Assembly (NCBI GenBank): GCA_013397935.1
Contig: VZRN01000634.1
Coordinates: 3,423,072 to 3,487,071 of the forward strand
Direction of reading: 5' to 3'
Length of the DNA: 64,000 bases
Source: Dasyornis broadbenti
Lineage: Eukaryota; Chordata; Aves; Passeriformes; Dasyornithidae
A model generated the notes under the pieces. It ran no database searches. It worked only from the letters and a program-made list of their open reading frames with translations, and was not told the DNA's origin. Made by a program: the position numbers and the translations under genes. Positions 49,821 to 63,420 of the stretch are shown piece after piece. Every line of letters starts with the position of its first letter. Positions within the stretch are counted from its first letter, which is position 1.

Positions 49821-52032
49821 TCTGGGATTCACTAAGTGTAAACAAAGGAATACTTCTTTTCAGGGCTCGTTGTCACGATACAGCAGAAGTTTTCAAGCAG
49901 ATGACAGAAAAGGACACCAGAAAGTCACCTGCTCTTTTTCAACTGCCTAGCCCGGCGAGAAAAAACAAATCCCACACCCCATTCAAAATTAAAAATGCTA
50001 CTAACCAACCCTCACGTTCAGTTAAAAATTGTCAATATTTAGCTGCATAAATTGAGATGTTATTAGTTGGAAGGATAAAACCCATATGATTTCAAATCAA
50101 CCAGCATCAGCTAAAGGCTCATGATTTTTAATTTCATCATGTCCCTGAGTATGTCACACCTGATAACGCTGATGACAGAGCACTTTCAGAAAAATTTATC
50201 AAGATGAAAAAACCCCAGCTATTCCTCTACATGGCAGTGCTGCCATTTTCTTAATTCATGCAGGCATCAGACAACGATCTGGAACAAGTAATTCTAATAA
50301 AATTTTGCCAAAAGCTGGGACTTATCTTCTGTCACAATTATTTCGGAAATTTCCTCCTTGAGGCATTTAAATTTCAATTTATAAGATTACAAAATATCCT
50401 CAGTCTCCAGCTGCTTTTCTATTTATCTCCGAAGGGAGCTAGCACCGATGGTAATAGAATAACAAGGATTATGGTTTGTTTTATTTATCTGAATGACAGT
50501 TAGCATACTTTTTCAAAAAGAGAGAAATGCAAGCAAACCTATTATGTATTCTTAGAGGATTCTGATGTGGGAACTTGTAACACAGACAATTAAACTGATA
50601 GGGGACAATGAAGTGAAAATTTAAGGAAAAATGTGCAGTAGTTCTATGGTTTCTCTGACACATTAAAAAATATTAAATTACTCTTTATTGGTATGAGAAA
50701 AGAATTTTGCTTCCAGAGATGTCACAGACCCAGACACAAATGCTGTCAGAGGCCTCATATGGCATTCACTGCATTTGGTAAAAGCTGAGTGTGTCTGGAG
50801 GGATCAAATTATCTCAGAAAACCGCAAACCTTTTACTCTCATTATTGAAATTTATATGAAGACTGATCAAAGCCCCAAACTGTTCTGTGTTCAATCTTTC
50901 ACTACAATAATTAGACTGTGGCAGTGGGAATAATAAAAGATGAGTCTAAGTAAATAGCTTTGGATACACTGAAGGGATGATTTCTGGTATTATACACCAG
51001 GGGTTAGCCAATTTATAATCAAAATGGAAAAAAAAGGTAATAGAAAAAGCAGCAGATATCAACTGAGGAACATTAAACTATTAACCTTATTATCTTCATT
51101 CATTGAAGCAAATTAATATCCTTTTAAAAGGAGATCATAAAGAAAAAAAAAACATTACCTTTTAATTTATGCTGAATTAATTATATTATTTAGATGATAA
51201 TTCTGATTTTAAACAGACCTTATTTAGGAGATGCTGTAAGACAGCACAAAAGAACAGGACTACTTCAATGTTTTTCTCCACTATTAGCAGCCAGTAAATA
51301 AAGAAATAGTCAAATAAATTTTTAATTTTCTCAGTTGCTTGTTTATCTCAAATGTTAGGAAGGTATGAAAATCTTCAAGTACAACCAGCAAGGAAGATCC
51401 CTAATCAAACGACAGTTTCCAGCTCCAATCTTTTTATCTTCAACTACCACCTTTTGTTCCAAGGCAGCAATTTTTGTTCCACAGGCTTTCATTGAGACAA
51501 ACAGGACCCAGCAACCATCAGTGCAAAATTCTCAGAATAACATTAAAACAAACGGCTTGAAAGGATCCAACCAAAAACCCGGTGGGAAATATGTCTTTGT
51601 GCTGAAACTCAACAAAGACAGGCCAGTATTTTCATTTTTCCTTTCCCTAAACATAGTAGTGTCAAGCACAACTAATGCAGCTCAGAGTTCCTCTCAACTC
51701 TTTTATAAGTCTGTATTTCCCATAAGTTTTGCTGTTTGGCACATCCAATCTAAGATCTTATTACATTATTTTGATTAATTTGTCGTAGAAAAAAATACAT
51801 AACACAACTCATTATAATTTTTCGCTCAAATTAAACTTCTATATTTTTCCAGCAGCGATCTCTATTTCTCTTGAGTATCTACACAGATGCCAAACTCTTC
51901 TGCTCACCATTATTACACACAACTAGGAACACTTGACTGGTAACACATCACTGTTGCATCCACCTTTTCTAATTTACCCGTGGCCTTTATGTGGTTTATT
52001 TAATATGCCCTACAGTGATCTTGCATGGGAGT

Positions 52033-52063
52033 GGGGTTGGCTTTTTGGGGTTGGGGTGTGGGG
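52033..52063 (+). other. Putative G-quadruplex-forming tract
   Basis: There are four runs of four G at 52033-52036, 52047-52050, 52053-52056 and 52060-52063, with loops of 10, 2 and 3 bases. The runs are on the non-coding (plus) strand relative to the protocadherin, so the structure would form in DNA rather than in its pre-mRNA. Confidence 0.7.
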
Positions 52064-52080
52064 TTTTATCATGGTTTGGG

Positions 52081-52127
52081 TTTTTTTGGTTTTTTGGTTT
52101 TTTTTTTTTTTTTCCCAAAAAAAAAAA
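52081..52127 (+). repeat. T-run/A-run low-complexity tract
   Basis: Successive T homopolymers broken by GG end in 16 T (52098-52113), then CCC, then 11 A (52117-52127). The T and A arms are complementary and could form a hairpin with a CCC loop. Confidence 0.9.
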
Positions 52128-54862
52128 TGAAGGGCTCGTCTTCTGGGGGAAGAAGAGAGGCAGTGTGCAAAGTGACAATACCCAGCTGATTTCAGAAGCC
52201 CAGGCTTAGTGGACATTAAAACCCGTTTTGCCCTATCTCACATGAAAAACCAACAGCCCCAGCTACTGCCAACGCCAATAACCGTACCTGTCTTCTCATA
52301 AAGATCAAACTTGTGGAACAAGCCCTTCTTTTCATTGAACAAGTTCATGTGTTCCAGCTCCCGCCCCAAATTTATTGGTAGCAGCTCTTTCAGCTTCTGA
52401 TTGTCCACTTGTTTGTCAAATCAAACAGACCGGCTGTTTTCCTAATTTACCATTTCTACCCTTTTAAATACTGGCAAGGCTACATTTTCAGCTCTTTAAA
52501 ACTTCCAAAAGAAATCCAGTAGAATCCTTTTGACATTCTTGTTATAAACTTCTCTAGTCCACCTAATTTAATGCCCTTAACATTAATAACTGGTATCTTA
52601 CATCCTCTCTAATTACCAATGGAAAGCACAGCACCTGGTTACCTTCTAAAGAAGAGGAAGCTTTGATAAATACTTTCACTTTTTCTCACTGTGGTTAAAA
52701 ATCTGTTCCACACTAGCATGAGACAGGCTAATAGTTTTAAGGTTTCATTTTTCTTGATTTAAATAACTCCTCCCACATTATTAATTTATTTAGATGCAGG
52801 AAGCATAAACTGTTAATTTCAAAAGGGCAAATAAAAGCTTGGTTGGCTGCCCAGACAAATACAAATCCAACACGGATGATTATCTTAGACAGATTTGTAC
52901 ATTTTCAATGAAAGTATTACTACCTCCACAGAAAACCAGCAGAACAGATGGTGCCCCTACACCTGCTCAAATGGAAATTACTTAAAATTGTCAGATCTTA
53001 TAGCTGGATTCACTCACACAAAGAATTTGCTCAAGTGATGAGAAATAATCTCGCAAGACTATCTTGTAACTCCAGCACTCACTTACTCAGGGTGCCTTTT
53101 AGGAATGGCAGGCACACGTCCCTGCAGGCACTTCTCGCAGGCATGTAAAACTGCAGCGAGCTGATAAGGGAAAATGTCAGATATTGCAGCCCTTGCCCCT
53201 CGCAGGAGAGGAGTTCTGCGCAACCCTGCGCATGGAGGCAAGCGAGAAAGGGGGTTTGTAACAAACAGCACCTGCTGTAAGACGAGAACTTCCCGTTTTT
53301 CACTGAAGGAACCAGAGGCTGAGCCCACACCGCCATCGTCCCCGGGCGCCGCAGAGGTCATGGAACAAACTCATTGCCCAAATCACTGCTGAACAAACCC
53401 ATTATGAACCTGGAACTTCGCAAATTTCTGATTAACGACTTCAAAGGCTATTTGTTTCCAGACACTAATCCTTCTTGCACCAGAGCATCTCTCATATGAC
53501 TTCTCCCAGGAACACTTAGCAATTAAATTGTATTTTCTGGGCTTCTTGAAATAACAACAAAGAACTGAAATAAAAAGCAAATAAAACTGAAAATAACATT
53601 TAAAGCATGTCAAACATTTTATTTAGCTTTTGAAAGGCAGTTATTGTATGCTAGATGTCAAAATGATAGCTGAAAGCATGCTTTTTAAAGTTTAATTCAT
53701 CTAAGCCTTCAATTTGACATGTGATTAAATAAAAATTACACATGAAAGTTGCACTATGACTGTGCTGTTACTAAGTTTGAAAAACAGGAAAATCTCAATT
53801 CTGGTTTTTTTCTTTAATGCATTCTTCAATTTCCATCATCTTTGATGTTATCATCTTGAATGCTTGATATCTGATAGGCAAAGCCATTTTAGTTAAAAGA
53901 ACGTAACAATAAACAATAAACTGGAGCCGTTTCAGCAATATTTGACGTCGCTTCTGACCGGTGGCCCTGCAGCCTGAATATTTTTCAGCAGAAACATTGA
54001 TTGGGTGTCATTCCAATTGTGAATTCTTTGTGTTAATATTGAAACAGAGCAGAATTTATATTTTCATAGACAGACATGGGACTCTAGCTCTAATTTCATC
54101 AGGTTAACCTTTGTACATTTCAGTTGTGGCTCAGATAAATAGATTTCATGTTTCTTCATGAGCAAGGTATGGATCCATGGAATAATAAAGATTCCAGTGA
54201 ATTACTCACTGACCTCCAGTGAGGTACTTTTGCATCGGAGTCAAGGCTAAGCCTTTAAGTGCAACCCTGAGGAGGTTATTAGGGCTACAGAGACCTGGAA
54301 GAAATCTCAAGAACCTGATTCTATTTCCCTCCGCATCTTTTTTCTGCTCAGTTTTTCCTGTAAAGGTCAAACCCCTCTGAAGCAATAGTGGTGTGCGTAA
54401 CTCCACGAGCTGTCACAAGGATGCGCTTGAAGAGGCTTGGAAAGCTGCTTTCATCATTTTGAACCAGGAAATGGAGCTCTTTTATTAGTGCTTCCCAGAA
54501 AAAGGGACGTTTATCTCATTTTGGTTCTTTGGGCTGCAAGTGTGCCAAAGTCAGAAGCAAAATAAGATTTTGGTAAGATTTGTGCAAGAACTATTCTTAA
54601 CTACTCCAGTGCAAGGAGTCGTGCAACGCTCCAGTTGCATTTCACTCTATAAAATAAAACTTTTCCTCTCAGTGTGGATGGTTATAAAGCAGTTAATGTG
54701 TAATAGAGATACAAATAGCTTTGTGTTTGATTTTCACTCGTAGCTATGGAATTGAACTCATTTTATTGTGTTAAAAACACAAAAAAGTACAGAATGTAGG
54801 GCAGAGAGCAAATCCGCAGATGAGCTTAGAACCTGAAGGGGCTGAGTGAACTCTTGCATAAT

Positions 54863-54912
54863 GGGAAGGAAGGAAGGAAGGAAGGAAGGAAGGAAGGAAG
54901 GAAAGGAAGGAA
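54863..54912 (+). repeat. (GGAA)n microsatellite
   Basis: About eleven tandem GGAA units with one interruption (gaaagg) near the right end. It lies in the presumed 5' intron. The reverse strand reads as a Phe/Leu/Pro/Ser repeat in frame, which is not a protein signal. Confidence 0.97.
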
Positions 54913-57900
54913 CCTCCCCCAACTTCGTCTGGAAAAAAAAAGCCCCATATTTTTGGATCCATACATTTCTACTCTGCATTTCCACCACCTCTGATATCAT
55001 TCACAGCAGCTCTCAAAAGCTACAGGGACGCCCCCATCGCCCCTGGCCCCAGGGAGCAGCCAGCCCTGGCACAGTAAAGAAGCAAGTTTGCTGCAAATCT
55101 TCCTAAGAGGATTCAACAAAAAATTTTAAAAGGAGCCTTTTAAAATGAGTAGCAAGGCGTCTCTTTGGCATGTCACTATCTCACTCCATTTGTTATGACA
55201 GTACACCTTTATTATAATAGCATTTTATTTGTTATAGCAGAAAATCTATACTGTTTGATATCAAGTGTTTGATTAGCTAGAATGGGAATTGATGAGAGCT
55301 AAAATGCAAGGATAAAACTAATTTATTTCATGCAGCTGTCAAAAAAACCCCCCATCTTGCTCTTTCTGGAGAAGAGAAAGAATAGACAAAAAGTTCTCCC
55401 TTAGCCAAGAGAGACCCTCAGGAAACTCAAGACCTTCTTATCTTTCTGGCCTCTAGAAAATGTCTTTTAACCACCTTGATCACCCATTCCTAATTTTAAA
55501 TTTACAGTGAGGTGGCCACCAAGGTCACCTCTCTGAAGTTCATTCCCAAGGCAACAATGCTTACTGCACCTTCAGGTGAACTGGCTAAGGAAGAAGCAAG
55601 AGTTGACCAAGAAAACCTGCTGGCTTTATTCATGTATAAGATAAAGCTCTAGGCCAAAATTTGCAAGGAGAGATGCAGTTCATGCTGTATTTGATTTGCA
55701 CCAAGTAAATTCCAGCATCCCAGGATGGAGACTTTTATCAGCACTACACTCTCCAGTGGACTCCAGTGGTCCAGGAACATTTCTCTGGACCAAGAAAACT
55801 TTCACCAAAATTTTTGTCCTGAATTTCCCTTTCCAGTTGTCAGATAAAAGTTTTGCTCTCAATAAGATATTTCACACACTGAAATAAAGGAATTTTTCAC
55901 TGGCACGCTTTGCTTTGTTTCAATCTTCTCTTATTGTAAATAGGAAAGATTCTGGGTGATAAATGCTATGGTGAGCAATACTTTGGTTCTGCTTCAAATA
56001 TTTGAAAGATCTGTTTTTCTCTCCAAGTTGTTTTAAGGAAAAGGATTAAGTTTTATTTGATTAAAGTCAGAAATCTCCCATTTGCATCAGTATTTTCACA
56101 GCTTACATTATCAGGGTGATAATGAATAAGATTTAGCTGTTATTTACAGTAGAATACATGAAATATTCAAAGTTACTAGAGTCTAACTATATGCTAATAA
56201 TGCATTCTTAAATGGATGTCTGAGATATCTATTTGCAAATGGGAGAAATTTTGCCAATTGAAGTGCTGCATTGTATCACTGATATCATCCCTCGCTCCTC
56301 CAGAGCGATGTCTCTGCAATTGCCCTTTCAGATAATCAGAATATATAACTGTCTTTCACAATTCACCACTTGTGTAATTCCAGCAAAGCAAAATACAAAG
56401 CCATTAGCCTTCCCGTGTTCCTTAAATCTCGCCAGCCTATTTCCATATTCAGTGCAGCCATTCTTTAGCCCTGTTAGGATCCCTCACTCATCTTTCCTCA
56501 CGGAGCAAAGCACGCAGCACAGATTGCTGAAGAAACGCAGCATACGTTGGTTTGCAGAAAGCAAGGATGCAGCTCTGGGCGAGGGGCTCCAGCTGAAGGC
56601 TGGGCAATGTCTCTTTTCCCCTCTCAGCCAGCCCAGAGCTCCTGTGCCAGCCGAGCAGGGGACACTGCCCTTGTCCCATGCCACCACCCACACGGGGCAT
56701 TGTGCTCTGCAGCCCCACTGAGAGCTCAGCTCCGAGGCCAGGCCCAGCTCTGTGACCGTCAGGGCTCTGTCACAGGGACCCGGCTCTGGCAGCAGCCCTG
56801 GGACCTTGGGCAGGGCTCCTGACAAACAGGGGAGCGTGGAAATGTGGGAGCTCCAGCCTCGCACAGCAGCCAAAACCCAGGCACAAGAGGGGCTGGTCAC
56901 TTTGTAGGGCCAGCAGTCAAGAGAAAGGTGCAAATGCAAAACCACACAGAGCACAAAGGGGAAATAGGAGAGAAGTCAGCAAAAGTGAGGATTAGGCATC
57001 TCTGGAAGGCAGGAGGGCAGCCCTCACGGGGCTGCTGAGTGCACAGCGCAGGCACCCCGTGCCTGTCACAGCACTGAGCAGACCAGTGGTCCCAAGCCAT
57101 TTACTGCATAAACCCCAAAACTGCCCTGGTTGCTCACCCTGAAATCATCATTATGCATAGTTTTCCTGACTAAAAAATTCAATTTAATTCTACTCTTTAA
57201 GATATTTCTTGATATTTTCTTATTTTCGTTGGCGTATAGCATCTGTGTGCTCCGCACAAAACAAAATGCACCTCACACATTTTTCAGGCAAAAACATGTA
57301 AATGCAAACTTGCAGCATTAATTGTGTCCTTTCTCCTACCGTTTTTAATTAATTTGACCTTTGGTCCTATTTTTGTCAATTCAGAAGGCATATTGCAATC
57401 AGAAGAAAGCTACAGTGCAAATATTCCGTTCTGCAAGTCACTAGCTAAACAAGCAAGCAATAGAGGAAAATCTATAGCATGCAATTAGCATTATCCTTTC
57501 CACTTATTTTCTTTACTTCAAAAAAACTCATTAATAACTTTTAGTTGGTAAAATTGCAGCTAGGAACCCTCCTACACCTTAAGTGTATTATAGTCTACCT
57601 TTGCCCAATAGAAATTCTTTTGATGTAGTGGAAATCTTATTAATAGATTCACCAGAAAACAAGCATGTAAGCTGGCAGAGGCAATTGCAAGAGGTAAAAT
57701 GAATGTAAATGACAGATGAAAGAAAATTTCCATGCCATTCAGATCAATATAAACAAAAGTGCTGCAGCAGCCACAGCACAGAGATGAAGGGAATTCATCA
57801 AACTTGTATTTCAGATTATTTGTCCTGTTCTAAATGCACCCTCTGCGTTTGGGAGCTGTGTTCTTCCGTTTCCCAATTAATACCACATTAAGATTCACTC

Positions 57901-60900
57901 CTGCAGGGGCTTTTTCCTTCTGGCGCTGAATAGAAGTTCTCAGCGCACTCAGATTTGGGGGGAATGCAGAGCATAGCTTCTTGCTTCTAAAGATTGTCAT
58001 TTGGAAAGCCTGTAATTGCAGCACTCAATAATTTCCTAAATACTTAAGCCAGAATTAATTATCCCTGCTATTATGGCAGGAGTATGGATCTTATGGTGGG
58101 TATGATGAAGAGAATGTGTGATGGAACATTTTATTGTACTCCGAGCATGCAGTGGGTGTGCAAGGCACTTAAACCATCAGAAGCAACAAGCGTCTCCACT
58201 TCAATTATATCTCAGTATGATCTCCCGATATCTACAGAATCAGCTTTGCTCATTTCGTGCTCTTTGTTGTTGCCTAATTAAACACATTCAGGACCCTTCT
58301 TTACACCAGAGATTAATCATAATTTTCTTAAGAATCCTATTTTATTTAAAATCATATTGGCTCTCGGTGGAAAATTAGAAGGTGGCAAATGCTTATTGTC
58401 AAACAGCTTCTGTTTGAACAAAGTTTGAAATGCATTTTCATTAGGAGTCAGAAATCAAAGCACGTCATGAACTTCACCAACTGCCTTTAATGAAGCGAAT
58501 TCTACAGTTTTCTGGCAGTTTTATATGATGTTGAGGAATCAAAAATATTGGTGGTTACTGTTACAGCTAATTGCCCACGCTTCTTAAAAATCCCTCTATT
58601 CAGAAGCTGGGGGATGCTGGAGGTGTGGTGGGAAGGGGAGGAAGAGCTGCACAATTGGTTGTAGTTGATTCAGCTGCAGAAATAGAAACTGCGATTTATG
58701 AGACTTTTAGACATTTTGAGATCCATAACAAAGCAAACACATGAACATGGTGTTTGCAACAGGGAAATCAAACCCACAAGGAGATGAAGCTTCACTTCCA
58801 GAACACCAAATTCAGACCTTTGCACAGAACACAAACTAAAGGGACTTTGATCTCTTTCTTGCGTGTTGAAAATAAAATATTTAAAAAAAATTAATAAAAA
58901 ATACAACCACGCCCTCTCTGAAAAACCAATGCCTGCCTGCAAATCTGTGGAGTAATATTAAACTCTTGAAGTAGTCTCATTGTTTGAAAGAAGGCTGGCA
59001 GCGCTGCTTTGGTTTCAAAGCCGTTTTTGGAGAAACCAGAAGCAAAACTGCAGCCTGAAGCACAGCAGCTGCCTCTTCGCAGGAGTTCAAAAGGCTGGGG
59101 TTGTGTTGCTGTAGATACCTGCCACCCAGCCAGGGAGCGATTTGCTGGAGAAACGTGCTCTCCCATCTCACATGAACACAACCCAAACCAGCTCTCCGAG
59201 CTCAGCCCATGCTCGAGTGAAACAAAGCGGACCCAGAGCAGCCCTTGGGGCCCTCACCTACAGCCCTGGAGTTGCCCGTGCGGCTCAGGACCATCACGTG
59301 CTCTGTTTCAAACCAGAAAGAATGGCTTGTGCTGAGTCTCTGATGGGAAATATCGGGCACCTGTGGATGTAATCTCCCCAGCTGAGAGGAAATGATTTCC
59401 TCTTGTGCTCTGTGCCCTCGTGCTGGCCCTCTGGAACCCAGCCTGCACACTCCTCTCTGTCCTTGTTTGCACCCCTGCCTCAAATGAGATTCCCCATTTA
59501 TTCCCTCACAGTTAAAGACTATAAATCCACTCTTGGTACCGACTACAGTCCAATTCCCAGCTGGCTCCCCCAGGACTCACAGAAGAAAGAGAAGACAAAC
59601 AACAGCTCCCAAAGACGATCCTCCAGCTCCAATCAATAATTTGCCTGTCACTCCACGAGCACATCACCCTATCAGCATAACTGTGCAAAGTTCCTTATCA
59701 CTGATGTACTCTCACACTTTCCAGGTAGTGTAAACATTTTTACATCCCGTGGGTTTTGCATTTCAGTAAATTTCCTTCTCCCAGCAATACAAATGTACAA
59801 CAACCACCCCAGACTGACAATAGATGTTAGAAATGTGAAAAACAGCCTAAGCGTTAGAGTGTTTTGCACATATATGTCATTCTTTACTTGAACAGGCTTT
59901 AGAAGCACGAATTCCATTTCAGAATAAAAGAATAGGAAAGACAGCTGTTAAAACAGTTCACAAATCAGCAAACCAAAGCACAAATGGCGATGCCCTCTTG
60001 ATTCTCATGACTGAAGGTTAGGCTTTGTCACCGGCAGAATCCAAACAATGGAATCAGGAGTCCTGGACAGGAGGGATCCCGTTAGGCAAGTGGCAGTCAC
60101 ATTCCACATTCTCCATCTAGCATGCCTCCCAGAGAAAAAGCTATTCTCTCTCAAAATATACCAAAGTAAATTATTTACCTTTGAATAAACTATCAGAGAC
60201 TGCCCAAAACAGGGAATGATGCATGTGCATTTTATAAAAATAATGCACATAAATACAAGCACATACAGCATCCTTAAAACAATACCAGCCCTGAAAGAAA
60301 GTGACTCAATAAAATGCTTTCTGAGTAATTTGGCCAATACCAGTGGGTATTCACTGAAGTGAGGGGTGACACAGCCTGTTTCAATGGAGCCAGATGGATT
60401 AAAAAACACTAAGAGCAGCATCATCTAACACTAAACCTCTGTGAGCTACTGAGAGAACAATAATGATCTGCTCTGCTCTAACCAGACTGAAAAGCCGGTG
60501 ACTGCAGAAGATGTGTTCTGCAGCATATTCCATCTGTGAGGAACAGACAACTTCATTAATGGAAATCTTTGAATTAGAGCTGAGAAACCCATGGCTAAGA
60601 AAGGGATGCCTTGACAAGCAAAGTTCCTGCTGGAATGCTCTGCAGGTTCATGAGGCTTAAGACTGAGCCATTACAATTATCTGCTATCACCTTCAAATGT
60701 GTCTTTTTCCTGTTCTGCAGCTGCGCTGACGGCAGAGCTCTCGCCAGAGTTTGCCCCTCATTCCACAAGAGCAGTCGGAGCTTTGGGAGGAGCTCTGAGC
60801 ACAGAGCCTGAAATCTGCCCTGTCCAACAACTCACCAGCTCTGCAAGAGAATTCACAATTTACAGCTGAAAGCACAATTTACAGGGTGCTCCTGTTAGCA

Positions 60901-61218
60901 AGTCAATCTTAAATCTGCTCAGACTTGTAAAAGCAGCAGCACCATACCCCGACAGGGGAGTTACCCGCATGTGGCAAACTGGATCCACAGCTCCAGGAAG
61001 CAGCTTTGCCCCAGCCCTACCTCCTCCAAGGAACTGTTGGGTGAAATGAGTGATAAAAGCTCCAGTAAAATCCAGATTCATAATTTGAAACGTGGTAACA
61101 GTGGCCAGTTTGAAGATACACAAAACAGGGCTAAAGCTTGAGCTCCAATTAGCTGTCATTGGCAAAACCAGATCAGAGAAAAAGGGAACATTATTTAAAA
61201 TGTTAAGTTTCCCTTTAC

Positions 61219-61237
61219 AAAAAAAAAAAAAAAAAAT
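61219..61237 (+). repeat. Poly-A run
   Basis: About 19 consecutive A. No retrocopy or SINE body is recognised on its left. Confidence 0.95.
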
Positions 61238-62282
61238 TAGTAGAGAAGTAATCAGTGATTTTCCTGAATCAGTCTTGTAATTCCTCATTGACACAACTTG
61301 TATCAAAACATCAGAACAAAGAGCATTCTACAGCAAAAGACCAAAGCATTTACCAAAAGACTCTCTAACCAAAGCCCTGCTAGAAAGCAGCATTTGAGAG
61401 CATCCTCAGTAATGCTACCACAGAAGTTTCACGAAGCTTCATGACATTAAATGAATGTGGAAATGTTTTACTGTGATTTATTTCAGAGACGCAATTGGAA
61501 CAGCAGAGCTCTGCCCAGCTCCGGGCCCACGCCAATTCTGTTCCAGTTAATTTTTGCAGCTGCAGAGGCAGGAGGGAAAGGAGCTGCACTCAGAGACGCC
61601 TGGGGCACGTATCAATAGGACACCGAGGTAAGAGCCTAATGGGGGATCAAACAGAAATCCCACATTTTGAACACCAGCCTGGAGGTAATCAAACAGCAAC
61701 ACAGGCAAATCAATGCAAATCAAAATCAGCCACAAGGCATCAGATCCCAAACCAACACATCCACCCAGAAAGGGTGATTTTGTCCAAGCTTGCATCCCTG
61801 ACAGCAACTGCTACAGCTCCAGACACAAACACTCCCTCATGAGCAACTGAACTATTAAAAACAGCAACGCTGAAAGAGGGCACGGCAAATTTACCTCAGC
61901 AGATTACATGTTTAGACTGAATTATTGCACAGGTACCCAAAACATTTTACTTAATTTTTAACACCAACCTGTGCAAAACCTTCTATAAACCCTTCCTCTT
62001 CCCATAGCAACAGGCCATGAGTCCTCAGTGCCTCCTGGATCAGAGGATGGTGGCAAAGAACTAATTCCCCTCCCAGTGCTTGCACGAAGCTGCTGTGGAG
62101 TCACGCTGCTGGGGATGATTTTCTCAATAGGCTCCTGAAAACCACATTAGCTCTCACACCAGCATTTCTTCAATTATGTCATGTTCTTTTTCATCTCGCC
62201 ACAAGCAGCATACGGATTAACCAAGTTCTTCAGCCATTTTAAAGCCTTTAAAGAACCAAAAGTAATCCCCCCAAGAGAGCAA

Positions 62283-62333
62283 ACTGAACAAAACAAAACA
62301 ACCCAGAACAAACAAACAAAACAAAAAGAAAAC
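62283..62333 (+). repeat. CAAA-rich simple sequence
   Basis: Repeated AACAAAACAAAACAA and CAAACAAACAAAACA units in an A/C-only context; degenerate (CAAA)n. Confidence 0.8.
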
Positions 62334-63356
62334 TTCAACTAAACTCTTTTAATTTGCTTATTTGTTTGTTCTGGGGTAACTTCTGGAAATATTTAGTGAT
62401 ACCATAATTAAGTCCAAAATAGGAACCAGAATGGATCAAGCTAATTCCCAGGCAGCTGAAAACATTGTGCCCTCAGAGTCTTACAGTTTTGTTCATCTAA
62501 AATAATTATATCATTGTATGTATGTAGTTTGACTTCTAAACTATTTTAAGAAGACTCTTGATAATACCCATTAAAAAAAAAAAAAACTAATTAATTTGAT
62601 TTTTTCATTTTTTCAATGAACAAAAAATACTAAAACCCGATTTGATTTTAAACATATTTTCCATCACAGTTGGCAGAGATCTTGTACATTAATGCAAACA
62701 AGCAAACAGATGTTTCCTTTTTTTATATGTTTAAAGGAAATCTTCAAAATGCTAAGCTCATTAAAAATAACACAATAAAACCAAAAAGGTCGAATTCTGC
62801 TGTTAATGCTGGCTGACCATGCCCCCCGGAGTGTTCTTGTCCCATGTCAGAGTGCCACACACCCAGACAGGGACAACGTGCATTCGCCTCCCTCCTTTGG
62901 CCTTCTCCAAGGGGTGCCACTGAATTAGGAGACGCCAACCAAAACATTTGTGACACTTGCTATTGGCCAAGGCAGTCCAAGGCAGATTTTCTCTCTAATG
63001 AGTCCATTTTGCAGCTCGAAACTCCAGCCCAGCCCCTGGCACGTGCTGCCCAACCGCCCAGCCGCGCTCCAAGGGAGCGTGTTTGCAGAGAACGATGAAA
63101 ACCAGATCAATGTAAAGAAGTGAGAGAGGAGCAGACAATTGACTCCAGCAATGGAAAGCTGTGCAGTCAATGTCTCCTCAGTGCATGTTAACATCTGACA
63201 AAAGGGTCCCACTGAGATGGCCCCACCAAAGGCAGGAGGTTCAATTTTTGCAGCTTTAAGTGTAATGATTTGTGTTATCTCAGCCAGCTCAAAACTTGAC
63301 TTAAACAATCAGTGACAGTTTTCCCATCCACGAAAATAAAGCATTGGCTGTCCAGG

Positions 63357-63420
63357 GTGGTTTGGGGTGGGTGGTTGTTCCTTTGCTTTGTTTGTGGGTT
63401 TGTTTGCTTGATTGGTTTTT
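63357..63420 (+). repeat. G/T-rich simple sequence
   Basis: TTTG and GGGT-like units with almost no A or C, forming the pyrimidine and T-rich lead-in to the possible acceptor at 63423. Confidence 0.7.

Noticed and set aside
54758..55000. Frame with Phe-Leu-Pro-Ser repeats
   Set aside because: It is the reverse strand of the GGAA microsatellite and has no protein meaning.
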